DNA of 64,000 bases from Linnemannia schmuckeri (Eukaryota; Mortierellomycota; Mortierellomycetes; Mortierellales; Mortierellaceae), in the NCBI GenBank assembly GCA_029449235.1, contig JANATG010000014.1:248001-312000 (forward strand). Direction: 5' to 3'. The position numbers and the translations under genes are program-made. The notes under the pieces were generated by a model that was given only the letters and a program-made list of their open reading frames with translations, searched no databases and was not told where the DNA came from. This document shows, in pieces, positions 35,149 to 45,900 of the stretch; position 1 is the stretch's first letter; each line of letters opens with the position of its first letter.

Positions 35149-36221
35149 GAGAAATGGATGGACAGTTCAATCACCTCCTATTTATTCGTGTCGTTGTCTC
35201 TTTGTGTTCATCGGACAAAATGGACAATGATGAGAAAAGAAAAGAAAAAAAAGAAAAACAAGGTTCGTCACTTGTGTGTGTGTATAAGTGTGGGTGAAAA
35301 GTGTGATCTGTTGCAAGTCAGAGATATTTGAACGCGGCGGGATGTAGTGCGGGGAGAAAGGAATGATGAATCTCAAACAAAATCCAGCTGGAAAAAATAC
35401 GACCGAACGAACACAAAGGGAAGACGGGAAGAAGCGGAACCGTGAAATATATGTGCAATTGAATGAATAGACGCAACTCAATTGAAACAGAAGCGCTGTT
35501 GAAAATGAAAATCAAGTAGATCGCATCGTAACAAGGCCGGAGAAGACATACACACACACCCTGACAAGTAAGCTGCTAAGGTTTGTCTCCTCTCCTCTCT
35601 ACTAGACCAGACCTTACATTTGCTGTGGGCACTCTGCTCTATATACCCCAAGTACTCCTCTTGGCCGTTGTATACAAAAGGAATTCTCCGGGGAGAGTAA
35701 TCGCCCCCTCTCCCTCATCATCGACCCATCAAACTCCCCGCGCTCCCTATTTTCTTTTTCCTTCCTTTGTTCTCGTATGTAGGAAGGGAAGGTGTGAGCG
35801 TGAGAGTGTAAAACAAAGGAAAGCGATCGTGAGAATCAAATTGTCTACAGTGTGAGAGAAATAAAAAAACAACGGCACCACACCCGACTTCTCTCGTCGC
35901 CTCCTCTCCCCTTTAACCACCTTTTTTTGCTCCTTCCTTTCCACAATCATCCCTAAACATCTTCACGATCACCAATAATCTTCCACCCCACATATCCATC
36001 CTCTTCGCTGGAAAATAAAGTCTCTTCCACCATCAACAAACTTCCCTTCCTCATCCCTCTTGGCTTCTTGAAAATACCACCAGTCTCCCAAATGATCTCA
36101 CAGTGCAACCTATTCTCAGCAACCAAAAAATCAGCATTGTCACGGAAAAGAATGCGTTTAATGGGTGCTTGGTTGAAAGCGAAAAGCAAAATTATCAGTG
36201 GGTCACCTGCTGCTACCGGGA
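34986..36221. other. Upstream region of malate synthase and 3' flank of CENP-C
   Basis: A long A/T tract at 35110-35132 followed by AAAAG units lies about 130 bases upstream of the malate synthase ATG (T-rich in the gene's own orientation). No other coding region is supported. Confidence 0.5.
35110..35132. repeat. Poly-A/T tract with AAAAG extension
   Basis: About 23 A on the plus strand, extended to 35150 by repeated GAAAA units. In malate synthase orientation it is a T/CTTTT tract in the promoter, a type of element often nucleosome-depleted in fungi. Confidence 0.9.
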
Positions 36222-39200
36222 CTACGATGCCAGTGCACTCAGTTGCCTGTTCACGCCTGCGCCATCATTGCTGCTGGCAGTCTCTTCGGTCGACGATGCG
36301 AGTTGAGGAGGCAGCAATGGTGACGGCGAGGTCGACAGCAACCGCCGCGCTGATGTCAAGCGACGCTTGTTGGGTGAAGGCCTGGTAGGTTCAGGCGAGG
36401 AGGGTCTGGGATGAGCTGCGGCTGTAGTTGTCTTTTCCTCTGGCGGCGGTAATAGGCTCCGTTCAGAAAAATCGGATCCAGCTCGAACTGCCGTGTTTTC
36501 GCCTGCTTCGCTCCTGCGTTTGACGCTCGGCTGAGTACTGCTGGCAGCTGTGATGGAGATGGAGGCGGCAGGAGGAGAAGCTGTGGCGGTTGTCTCTGTT
36601 GCGTCGGGGCGTGGCTGCTTTGTCTGGACAAAAAACAGCGTGCTCTCCTTGGTAGAGACGTTGAGAATGCTGTAAGTGTTTCCGCGGGGGACCAAGAACC
36701 TTCCTCCTGTCGAGACCACAAACTCAGACTCGTGAACCTTGACCTGTACAAGTCCCTTGATCACATAAAAGACCTGTCGGAAACAAAAACGTGGGACAAA
36801 ACAAGACAAGATTAATATTTCAACATCCTGCATGCTTTGTCGTCCTTCAGTTCCGGTCAAAAAAATTTAGAACCGCAAAAAATCATCCCCTTCATACCAT
36901 GGAAGTGTTGGTGCCACTGTTAACAGGCTTCCTGCCATTAGGCTTGATCTTCATGGTGCCTGTGACCACATAGCCAGGGTCCTCCAATCCACGATGCAAC
37001 TGGTATTCGCCGCTCTGCACATTCCGGAACAGAATTGAACTGTCGGATTCCGCAATGTCTATGACACAAACACAGAAGTTGTTCAGAAAACAGAAAATGA
37101 AAAACAAAAGTAAATTTAGCGAGATGTTCCGTGCGTTCCGTACGACAATCCCACCAAAATAAAAAAAAAAAACCATGCACTAAAGGGCCATGGGACTTAC
37201 CTTGCGATACAACATCGTCCGATCCAAAGACGAGTATATCCGCTGTTACTTTGGGATCTTCGTGTAATCCTTTGCGAGTCTCCGCTTGGTCCTCGTCCAT
37301 ATCCATAGAGTCATCGATGTCCTCTTCTGGCGCGTGCTCCTGGCCAGATTCCTCGCTATCTTCCCGCGCGTTCTTTTTTTCCACCTTCTGCTTCTCCTTC
37401 ATTTTCACCTTCTCCTTACCCTTCTCCTTACCCTTCTCCTTTTCCTTCTTCTCGGCCGTGCGCTGAGGCTTTACAGGCATACGCTTGCGCTTCTCTTGAG
37501 GCTCTTCCGACGGGGCACGTATCACACTCTTGATGACTGGACCTTCACTGCTCTTGCCATACACCACTTTTTCATTCATCCAGAACTTCAGCGGCGCCAC
37601 TTTAGTTCGACTACTCCTCCTGACTAAAAGTCGCACACAAAAATTATGAACAAATAACGAGTTAGATCACGCATCACGAATGCACACATATTGCCAATCT
37701 TTTTTCATACATCATGATGACCCATGAAGCCAATCATTACCTCCAGTTTCCTCGGCATTCTGCTCCGGAACAATAGGAACCTCTTGGCCAGAATATCTTG
37801 TTGTTCCTGTTTTCTTGGTAGCAGCATTATTGGAGCTCGATCTAGACGTACCGGAGGAGGCCGTCGACTTTCCCTTTGACCGAGTCATTGAAGGAACTTC
37901 TCCATAATCTTCTTCCTCCTCGTTCTCCTCCTTTACCTCCTCGTCATCATCAACGTCATCACTCCGCCGTTGTTTTTGTCGTACAGTCGTGCTAGAAGCC
38001 GACTTCTTGGGTATATACTTCTGTTTGGCCGTCGTTACTATTGCTCCTGCAGCTCGCTTGGCTCCTTTATACAACGATGCTGGCTCCTGTATGCTGGTCG
38101 TTCGCTTCTTTTGAGAAAAAGCACTCATCTTCCTGCGGTTGTCCTGCAGAGCTTCCTCGTCCTCTTCAGATTCCTCGTCATCCCCGCTCCTGATTGGGTC
38201 ATCCTCGTCTGAGAACCTCAACCGATCGTCATCCTCACGCCTGGTCTCCAGTTCGTCGTGAATGGGCTCATCCTCATCGCTCACAGCCAGCCATGCAGGG
38301 GGGACCCTGCTCTTCTGTTTGAATTCTGATACTGTTCGCACTGATTTGGCCTTTGCTGCTGTTGCTCGCGGTGGTGGTGGTGGTGGTGGTGTCAGCTCGC
38401 GACCGTCATCAGAAGCATCATTCGCATCGTTCCGTTTGGATTCCATGTTGTTATTGGGGAGCCCAAGATCGTCGTATTGATCGTCGGAATATCCCCCAAA
38501 GTCGAAAGCCTTTGGAAGGTCAGTAGGTCGTCTACTAGGTACTGGAGCCTGTGAGGGTCGCGCGGCTATTTGTTTTGCCGGCGCTTTTCTGGGTGCTGCT
38601 TTTGCCGGTGCTCTGTTGTTGATGGCTGCAGTGGAAGAGGTGGGGCCGATGGAAGTGCCTTTAAGCGGCCATGCAGAGTCTCGACTAGCGTTCATTGTCA
38701 TATTAGCTTTCCTGTCCTGCGAGTCCCTCAGGATTCTGTCCAGTGCTGGGGAACCAAAGCTGGCTTTGTTGGTATGTTCTCGGTGGGATCGAGTCTGCTC
38801 TGTCTCGCTGTTTGACGGATCCATAGTAAATACAAGTCTCTTCTTGATGCGATCAATAGATGGTGATGGGGATCCTTCTGCGCCTGTGGAGAGGTAAGAC
38901 CCAATATAATGTTGAAATGATGAAAATATACCATTAGCTTACGCTAAAAGAGCGGACATCTCATCTTAGTACACTTTACCATTTCAGCGGTGCAACGTAC
39001 CATAGTTGGGCTTATCGCCTGAAAGATTTCCCCTTGATCCACCACGAGATCGACGTGATGTAGGTGTCAATAATAGCTCCTCCGGTGCTTCCTGCTCCAA
39101 GTAGCGACGTGGGTCTGATTTTTGAACAAAGGGTAATGGATGTACTTCCTCATCAAAATCATCCTCTCCGCTAAATTCATCCTGGTCTGCATCCTGTGTC

Positions 39201-39628
39201 CCGATTTGGTTGTTGTCAGCGGTACTATTGTCATTATCATCGTCCCAAAAGTCGTCGATATTGTCCAACCCGTCGGCATCCTTCTTGACATTGGTTTTCA
39301 TCATGATTCCTGTCCTCCTATCAAGTTCAACAAAATAGTAAGAATTTAGCTCGCGCAAAAAAAAAAAAAAAAAAAAAAAAGGCTGTCGAAATCTTATGCG
39401 CGTGGTCATCAGCGCTGTTCCTTATGTCTATCCTTTTTTTGCCAAAGTACCTTCCGACGACGCCAATGTCGAAAAAGTTGTTCGTCCTGACCCGTGGTCC
39501 TGCATCATAGTTCTAAAGTAACAAGAGCAATCATGTTAATCTTCCTATATTGTTGTTGGCTGTCGTACTTTGTATGTCGAGGGAAAGGTTAAACACGAAG
39601 GTGATGAGGCTGTGTTTACTTTGTTCAT
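36222..39628 (-). CDS. MIF2: CENP-C/Mif2 inner kinetochore protein
   Basis: Seven exons: 39628-39569, 39512-39451, 39317-39001, 38883-37741, 37623-37201, 37058-36898, 36773-36222; 905 residues, all joins in phase. CENP-C binds CENP-A nucleosomes and links them to the outer kinetochore. The N-terminus carries the Mif2-type phrase FFDIGVVGRRTGI (residues 33-45), split by intron 2, followed by acidic sequence with DDFWDDD. A long disordered, acidic and basic middle follows. The CENP-C motif lies at about 528-542 (RRSSRTKVAPLKFW). A Lys/Glu-rich stretch comes next, then the C-terminal cupin dimerisation domain at about 669-775: LFRNVQSGEYQLHRGLED, VVTGTMKIKPNGRK, VFYVIKGLVQVKVHESEFVV, GRFLVPRGNTYSILNVS. 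A tail of about 130 disordered residues extends beyond the cupin. The tiny first exon and its 56-base intron are the least certain part; everything from FFDIGVVG onward is firm. Confidence 0.92.
39357..39380. repeat. Poly-A/T tract in CENP-C intron 2
   Basis: 24 consecutive A on the plus strand, that is T in the gene's orientation, within the second intron about 40-60 bases before the acceptor; it may act as an extended polypyrimidine tract. Confidence 0.9.
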
Positions 39629-40660
39629 TGTGAGGCGTGTTGGAGGATCTCAATCCCTGAATGGAAGAAGAAGAAGAGGAAGAAGAAAAAGGGCGCCGCT
39701 ACAACGTGTCGGTCGTTTCTGTCTGGTAGTGGGATTGATCCCTTTTATGTGGTAAAAAAAAAAAAGTGTGAAAGTGTGTTCGGAAAATGGTTCAGGGAGG
39801 CGCGTTTATGAAAAACCAAATTGGGAGTGGGCAGAGTAACCAGTAGTGTGGGCACATGCAAAAAAATTAAAAAGTCGACGTCACACTTTCTTTGGTGGCA
39901 AGTTTGCCACCAACAGGTAAAACGTTCTCTCTGGCAACCCTTCCTACCCTATTTAAGAAAATATCTCAAGAGATGATGATTATGGGCCCTGCTATCCGCC
40001 TCTTCTCATCGTCGCAGTGGGGCTGGCACCTTTGGGCCCCTCTGATTCTTTCCAATATCCTTGCAATAACGAAGCGTTGAGGATATTCCCATGGTGGCGG
40101 CAACAATCGATGTGAATGGGTTAAACAGAGGTAAGAAACACCATTGTGCTTCCAGCCGAAAGAGCAGGTGTAAATGTCGGATCCATTTCGAATATGATTT
40201 GAGCGGGTGGTCAAAGTGCTGTGTGCTAAGGATGTCTGAGCCCAATCCATCAGGGCATCACAACAAGGTTTGTACGATCGGCACAGAGGTTGGCATGCTG
40301 GTCTGAAGAACAATTCAGTTACTCTCACGCCTTGACGCCTTTTGTCCACACTCCTCTTCTTTTCTCTCCGGCCAATGGATTTCCGCCCCTTCCTTTCCCT
40401 TTCTTTATTCCTCCGTGCCCTCTGTCCATGTCAGACATACCATCATCCCACATACCGCATTGATCCCTATTCCCCATCTCTCACTACTTTGTTGCCCGTG
40501 TGTACAAAATCATCCGTTCACTCTTCTTTGTGTTTTCTCCTCCCTTCTTTGCCTTGTCTTTTCTCTCCTATCTCCATCACCACTCCTGGCAACAACCCCC
40601 AATCAACCCAACACCATCGACACCAAGGCAAACAACACAGACATAAGCAAGCAACCAAAG
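39629..40660. other. Divergent promoter region of CENP-C and the F-box gene
   Basis: No coding sequence is supported. It contains a perfect 10-base inverted repeat at 39892-39913, an ACGTCAC element just before it (39878-39884), and pyrimidine-rich sequence from 40340 to 40600 leading into the F-box gene. Confidence 0.5.
39892..39913. promoter_or_regulatory. Perfect palindrome containing a PACE-like site
   Basis: The arms TTGGTGGCAA and TTGCCACCAA are perfect inverse complements separated by GT. On the minus strand bases 39911-39903 read GGTGGCAAA, identical to the proteasome-associated control element bound by Rpn4 in yeast. A palindrome of this size suits a dimeric regulator. It lies about 265 bases upstream of the CENP-C start as modelled and 750 upstream of the F-box gene. 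Whether this fungus has an Rpn4-like factor is unknown. Confidence 0.4.
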
Positions 40661-42443
40661 ATGCCCAGTGTCGCCGCTGTTCCTCCATCCCCTACCGAGC
40701 CCCGTCTCGAGTTGTCGCCGTCGTCCTCCCCCTCCTCCTCCTCCTCCTTCTTGCTCACCGCAGCATCCGATGCAATTACCGCAGCCAACCTACTTGCAAC
40801 TGCAACAACCCTGACCGCTGCTGGGCAATCCCTCAAGTCTACCGAAACCCTCATCGCCCAAAAGCAGCACCAGCTTGCTTACATCCAGCAACAACAGCGG
40901 CTACAACAGGAAAAGCAGCGCCAGCTTATTTACTCTCAACAACAGCGACACCAACAGTACCTGCGATGTTCTGGACAGCTGTCTTTCACAACTCCGTACC
41001 AACAGTCTGGAGGGCAGTCTGGAAACAGCAGGAAGAACATGGCGACGGGAAGTGCGGGTAAGGGCAAGGAACCGAGAGTTGTGGACTTGGTCGATGATGT
41101 CTGGAGATTGGTGTTTTTCATCCTTGCTTGTGACTGCAAGGACCTCGGGCGAGCCATGCAGGTCAGTCGGCGATTTCACAAGTAAGTCATCATACCACCC
41201 ACTTTTTTTCTCACACATCACACATTCCCTAGATCCCGATACGACTTGCGTATTCTCCGAGCAGTTTGGGCTCGAGCCTCATTCGTCTGTTGATGTTGCT
41301 TGTTGCTTGTTGCTTGTTGCGAGGATTCACATCAATGACGGTTGTGTCCGTCATATTCCCAATTTCACTAATCATTGAGGGAAGAAAAAGTCGAAGTAAA
41401 ACATGGTTTATATTTGATAGCTCACCAATAAAATTTTACTTTCGCTCGTACTGTAACCTAGCCTCATTGCCAACGATGCCCTACTTTGGAGACTTACATA
41501 CAAGTTGACCATTTCGGGATCGATTTTTGCGGGACAAAAGCCTCTCCTTTCGCCTTCCTGGATCAGAGAACACCAGCTGTCGGGCCAAGAGGCGTCTGGG
41601 TCCGCCTTCTCTTCCGTCTCTGCACATCAGGGTCATTCGGGATCAACACTTAGTGGAGTTCTCCCAAGCACCCTCAAAAAGACATTAGGCTATATTGATG
41701 ACGGGAACGAAAATGGTCTGGACTCCGCGCCAGGCAATACGGACGAGCATGGACTGCGAAGCGGCTCAGTTGGTCCTGTAGGTGCAGCGAGTTTACTTGA
41801 GTTGAGTGGTTTAGGTTCTGCATCGACTCCGAGCGCATTAACCTCTTTTCGACCACATCCCAGTTCACAATCTACAGGAGTCCTCCTCCAGACAAACAGC
41901 AACTCCAACAGCACCAATGCTAATCGTGCAGCGGTATCCATAACCCCAGGACTGCAAATGCCATCGCCCTTGATTCTGCCCCACCACCGTCGGATAGCGC
42001 AAAGCATGACAGTCATGAACACGTCTTCTGGTCAACCAACAACAATCACTCCTGCCCAAGTCGCTCGTTCAAATCAGTCACAGATACCATATTTCTCAGA
42101 GGCCAACTCCACCAACAGCAGCAATGAGAACTTGGGACCCACTACCACAAGGACGCCGGCTTCAACACCCGCGATGACTTCAATGCCCTCCTTCCCTTCG
42201 ACGCTGTCATCATCCATCTCACAAGTCGCTGCCAGTTCCTCGTCAACGACACCAATTCGTGTCATTCAGCACCATATTCCAAGCACGACTTTGATGCATC
42301 ATTCTCCCGCTGTTTACTGGAAACATCAGGTGGTCGAGTGGTTGGAGCAGGAGAAACTGCGGTGTCTACGATTGGGGCTGTTTTGGGGGTTCAATGCTGC
42401 AGCCTCGAAGGCGCACGGGCACAAACCCCACAGAACACTATGA
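40661..42443 (+). CDS. F-box protein with Gln- and Ser-rich regions
   Basis: Two exons, 40661-41181 and 41462-42443 (donor GTAAGT, acceptor CTAG, 280-base intron), give 500 residues. The F-box, which would bind Skp1 in an SCF ubiquitin ligase, spans about 140-190 and straddles the intron: VVDLVDDVWRLVFFILACDC, LGRAMQVSRRFH, then NLIANDALLWRLTYKLTISG. Before it lie a Ser/Pro-rich head and a Gln-rich stretch (YIQQQQRLQQEKQRQ). After it comes a long Ser/Thr/Pro-rich disordered region with no recognisable substrate-binding repeats, then a short folded-looking end (HQVVEWLEQEKLRCLRLGLF). The target cannot be guessed. A second acceptor at 41232 would also extend the frame but soon hits a stop. The coding call is good; the F-box assignment rests on pattern. 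Confidence 0.8.
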
Positions 42444-42957
42444 AATATTGACTGAAGGAGGGCCGACTTAAATTATGATATATTATATCAGTGATCTCAG
42501 TATAGGCATCAAGTGTGAACAGTAAATAACAAGCATTGGTCGGCAGCCATGCGAGGAATGCCAGTTCTAGGTCAACAATGAAGAGACAGTGGTCATGTGA
42601 TGAGTTGACTGTTTTTGCCCGTGGCTTTTCAACACCGGCGCGTAATTTGACTACAAATGGATGTTAAGGTCAAATAACAGCTCTGTTGTTATTGTTGTTT
42701 CTTCTCAGTCCCACTGCAACAACCAGCAACACCACACCCTTGATACTACCAACTCAACACCATCGCTGTAGAAAACAGTAACATATAGAAACGTACTCGG
42801 CACCATCCCTTACACATTTATTTGCACATTCTACACATCATCCCTCGGACTATTCTTTTTGACCTTGTTCTTCATTTCCCTCAGGAACACACATTTTTTG
42901 GTGGCAAAAGGCTGACGACAAAAACACATCGACATCTCTCACAGGGACAACGCGACA
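42444..42957. other. Promoter region of the Sld2-RecQ4 gene
   Basis: The gap between two rightward genes holds the F-box gene's 3' end and the RecQ4 promoter. A pyrimidine-rich run at about 42840-42880 and a GGTGGCAAA element at 42900 precede the ATG. No gene seen. Confidence 0.5.
42900..42908 (+). promoter_or_regulatory. PACE-like GGTGGCAAA element
   Basis: Exact match to the yeast Rpn4 target GGTGGCAAA, 50 bases before the RecQ4 ATG at 42958. In yeast such elements control proteasome genes and several DNA repair genes. The distance is short enough that it may lie in the leader. The significance is inferred. Confidence 0.35.
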
Positions 42958-45900
42958 ATGTCCGCCAACGGTTTTGAGGAGAACCCATTCCTGGAGGACG
43001 ACAATCCTTTTTTAAGTGGTCCTTCCAAGCCTGCCCCTTCAAAACCTTTGACTTCCCGTGCTCGTTCCTCAGCTTCAACTGCTGCCCTCGCTAATGAAGA
43101 AAACCCCTTTGCCAGCAAACCCAATACTTCCAAGAGGCACGCCAATGTTTCAGAGCATCAGGAACCAACAGCGCTGGGATCAGCTCACTATGCCGATCAT
43201 GGCTCTGAACAAGCTACTGCTTCGACCTCCCAACTCAAGCACGCCTTTGCCCCGGCCACTTCGTCGCTTCTATCGCCCGGCTCCTTACGGGACACCGACG
43301 CCCGGCAGTCTCGCAAGGCAGAACAATCGTCAAACAAATCTCGCAGTTTGAAGAGCACCGATGTTGACTATCGCAATGTTGGGCCAGATGACTTGAAGAT
43401 AGCGCGACGTGAGCTCAAGGCTTGGGAGGCCAACTTCAAGGCTGCCCATCAGCGCGATGCGACCCAGGACGACATAGCCCAGGATGCCACTATGGGTATG
43501 TGAATTAGATTTGGATAATGTTTTAGATCTGGGCCGTCAAACTTAGCACTATCAATGTGCATGTAGCTGACTAATCACTGCCATTTCTTATTATATAGTG
43601 AAGAAATACAGGGCGTATTCGAAGCTGAAGAAGGCGCTGGCGGCCAGGGCATCACAGGAGCAGAACAAGGCGACAGCATCATCGGAGTCAAAGGGGAAGG
43701 AGACAGCAACAACGTCCAGTCACAGTCGGAACAAGGAGTCAAAAACCGATGTTATGAAAACTCCAACCAAATCTTCAAGGACATACGACGTGTTGGGCCT
43801 AAGGACACCGAGCAAAAAGCACAATCGCACAGTCGAGTATGTGTCGCCTAGGGACATTGCAGGATTCATGTCGCCTGGACGGGGAAACAAGGCCAGCGAA
43901 GAACAATTTCTGTACGCTTCAGGATCCACCTCCATCACGCCAAAATCTCAGCGGACCAAAAACATCTTGTTTTCCCCTTCACGGAGCTCGAGGCGCCGAT
44001 CACTTGCTGGTTCGCCAGGATTCCGATCACCAAGCTCATTGTTCACGATCCGAGAGCAGGTCAAGGAGATCAAGAGCGAGTTCTCGAGTGCTGTACCAAC
44101 AACCCCTACACGTTGGAACAAGGACAGTTCATCCGATAATCCTTTTATGGCAGGCTCGCCCCCGAATTCTCGGCGGGCACGCACGCCAACACCAAAACGA
44201 ATATCAACAGCGCACACTCTGGACGTCTTGCTTTCGCCATCTCGTCCAAGGACGTCTCCGTTGTTTGGAGGCATGAACGTTCGACGTCCCAAGAGACCCG
44301 CAAAGGTGTCTGCGCCCGTCAAGGAAGATCTAGAACCACAATCTGAGAGCAGCAACACGCTGAACCGACTGGTTACATCGATACCGCAGGAGAGTTCATT
44401 TTCTCCGCCATCGGCTTACCCAAAGAGCCCTCTTCTCTCGACACCTCAGAAGTCTGGTGCAGCCAAGACAGCGCGCTCACTTTTTCGAAGATCCAGTATT
44501 CCACACACTAGCCTTTCCTCTCCTTATCGTTCTCTCAACATTGGAGAGCGATTTGCTGGAATGGAGAGCCCTTCTCATGGAACTGGCGCTGGAGCTGGAC
44601 ACCTGGAAATGCATTCAACACATGCAGCTGACGTTCATGAAGCCTTGGATTCGATGTCTATCAGCGATGTGGACGAGGTCCGATCACCTTCAACAGGACG
44701 TATCACGCACGGGTTCGATGCCGACGATCAGGATCTGGAAGCCTATAGAAGAGCACAGGGCTCACCGGCGTTTTCAAGAAGATTCTCGCAAGGATTCATG
44801 TCTCCGACCGCAACAAGATCGCCAAGCCAGATCTCTCTCCCGCGGACGCCTAGTCAGCAGCCCAGCCTGACGTTCTCACAACCGACTCCTGGGAGTGTTA
44901 CGCCAGATGCAGGACTGTGGGTTGTCCCGCCAGGGTTCCACTCTCACCACCAGCGACGTCGCCAAGTGCGGTCGTCGTTGTCCATGCCTAGTCAGGAGGA
45001 ATCTGCGCAGTTTGAGCTCGAGTTCAACTTGCGCGACAACGACAGACAGATGACCGACGTCGGATACGGAGACTCCGGTGACGTATCAAAGTCGAAGATA
45101 CCTGCAGGTGCGCCGGCTGCTGATATTTTTTCGGAGCATGCTGCAGACGACAGTGATGGTTGGGAAGAGCAGGATAGTCAGGGTGAGCATGGTCCAGCAT
45201 CTGGACACACGACAACGGCGCCATCACGAAAGAGATATACCCAAAAGAGAAGCACGCGGCTTCACAAAAGTAGGCTATATTCTGAACCTGATATTTCACA
45301 ACCAGCATATGTTTTTCTATAACAGCGGTCGATATTAATTGCCATTTTAATACCAAACCAATAGTTGTTGTGGCACCATCGGAAAAGGCTGAGGCTGAGA
45401 CTGCCAAAGCAGCTGCTGTAAAAGCTTCGACAAGGGCTCGTAAGGCAGTGACTGCCGTACCTAAGGCAACCAAAGCATCTAAAGCCACCAAGGCAAAGGC
45501 TGAAGAACCCACCGCTGCGACTGTTGATATAACCGCCGACACCTCAACAGGTATTCCTGCCACCGAATCAGCACCCACTAAAACCGATGCACCAATTCCA
45601 AAGAAAGAGAAAGATAAGGAGCAGGAACAGGAGCAGCCTTTCGGATGGGCCAACTCCAACAAGCCTATGGTCAAGGGCGACCGCCGGATTCCTGGTGTAG
45701 GGCAAGGAAGGGCTGGAGCTCGTAAGCCGTCCAAGTTTGGTGCTTCTGCCAGTGAGGGCAACTTTGTCGCGTACAACCTACAGCGTGGAACGGGTGGCAA
45801 GCGAGGAGGCTTTCGTGGGAGATCTCGATTCGGTGGTTCCAAATTTGGAGGATATGGTGGTGCCGCTGCTGGTGGACCAGGAACAGGAAGGACCCTCTTT

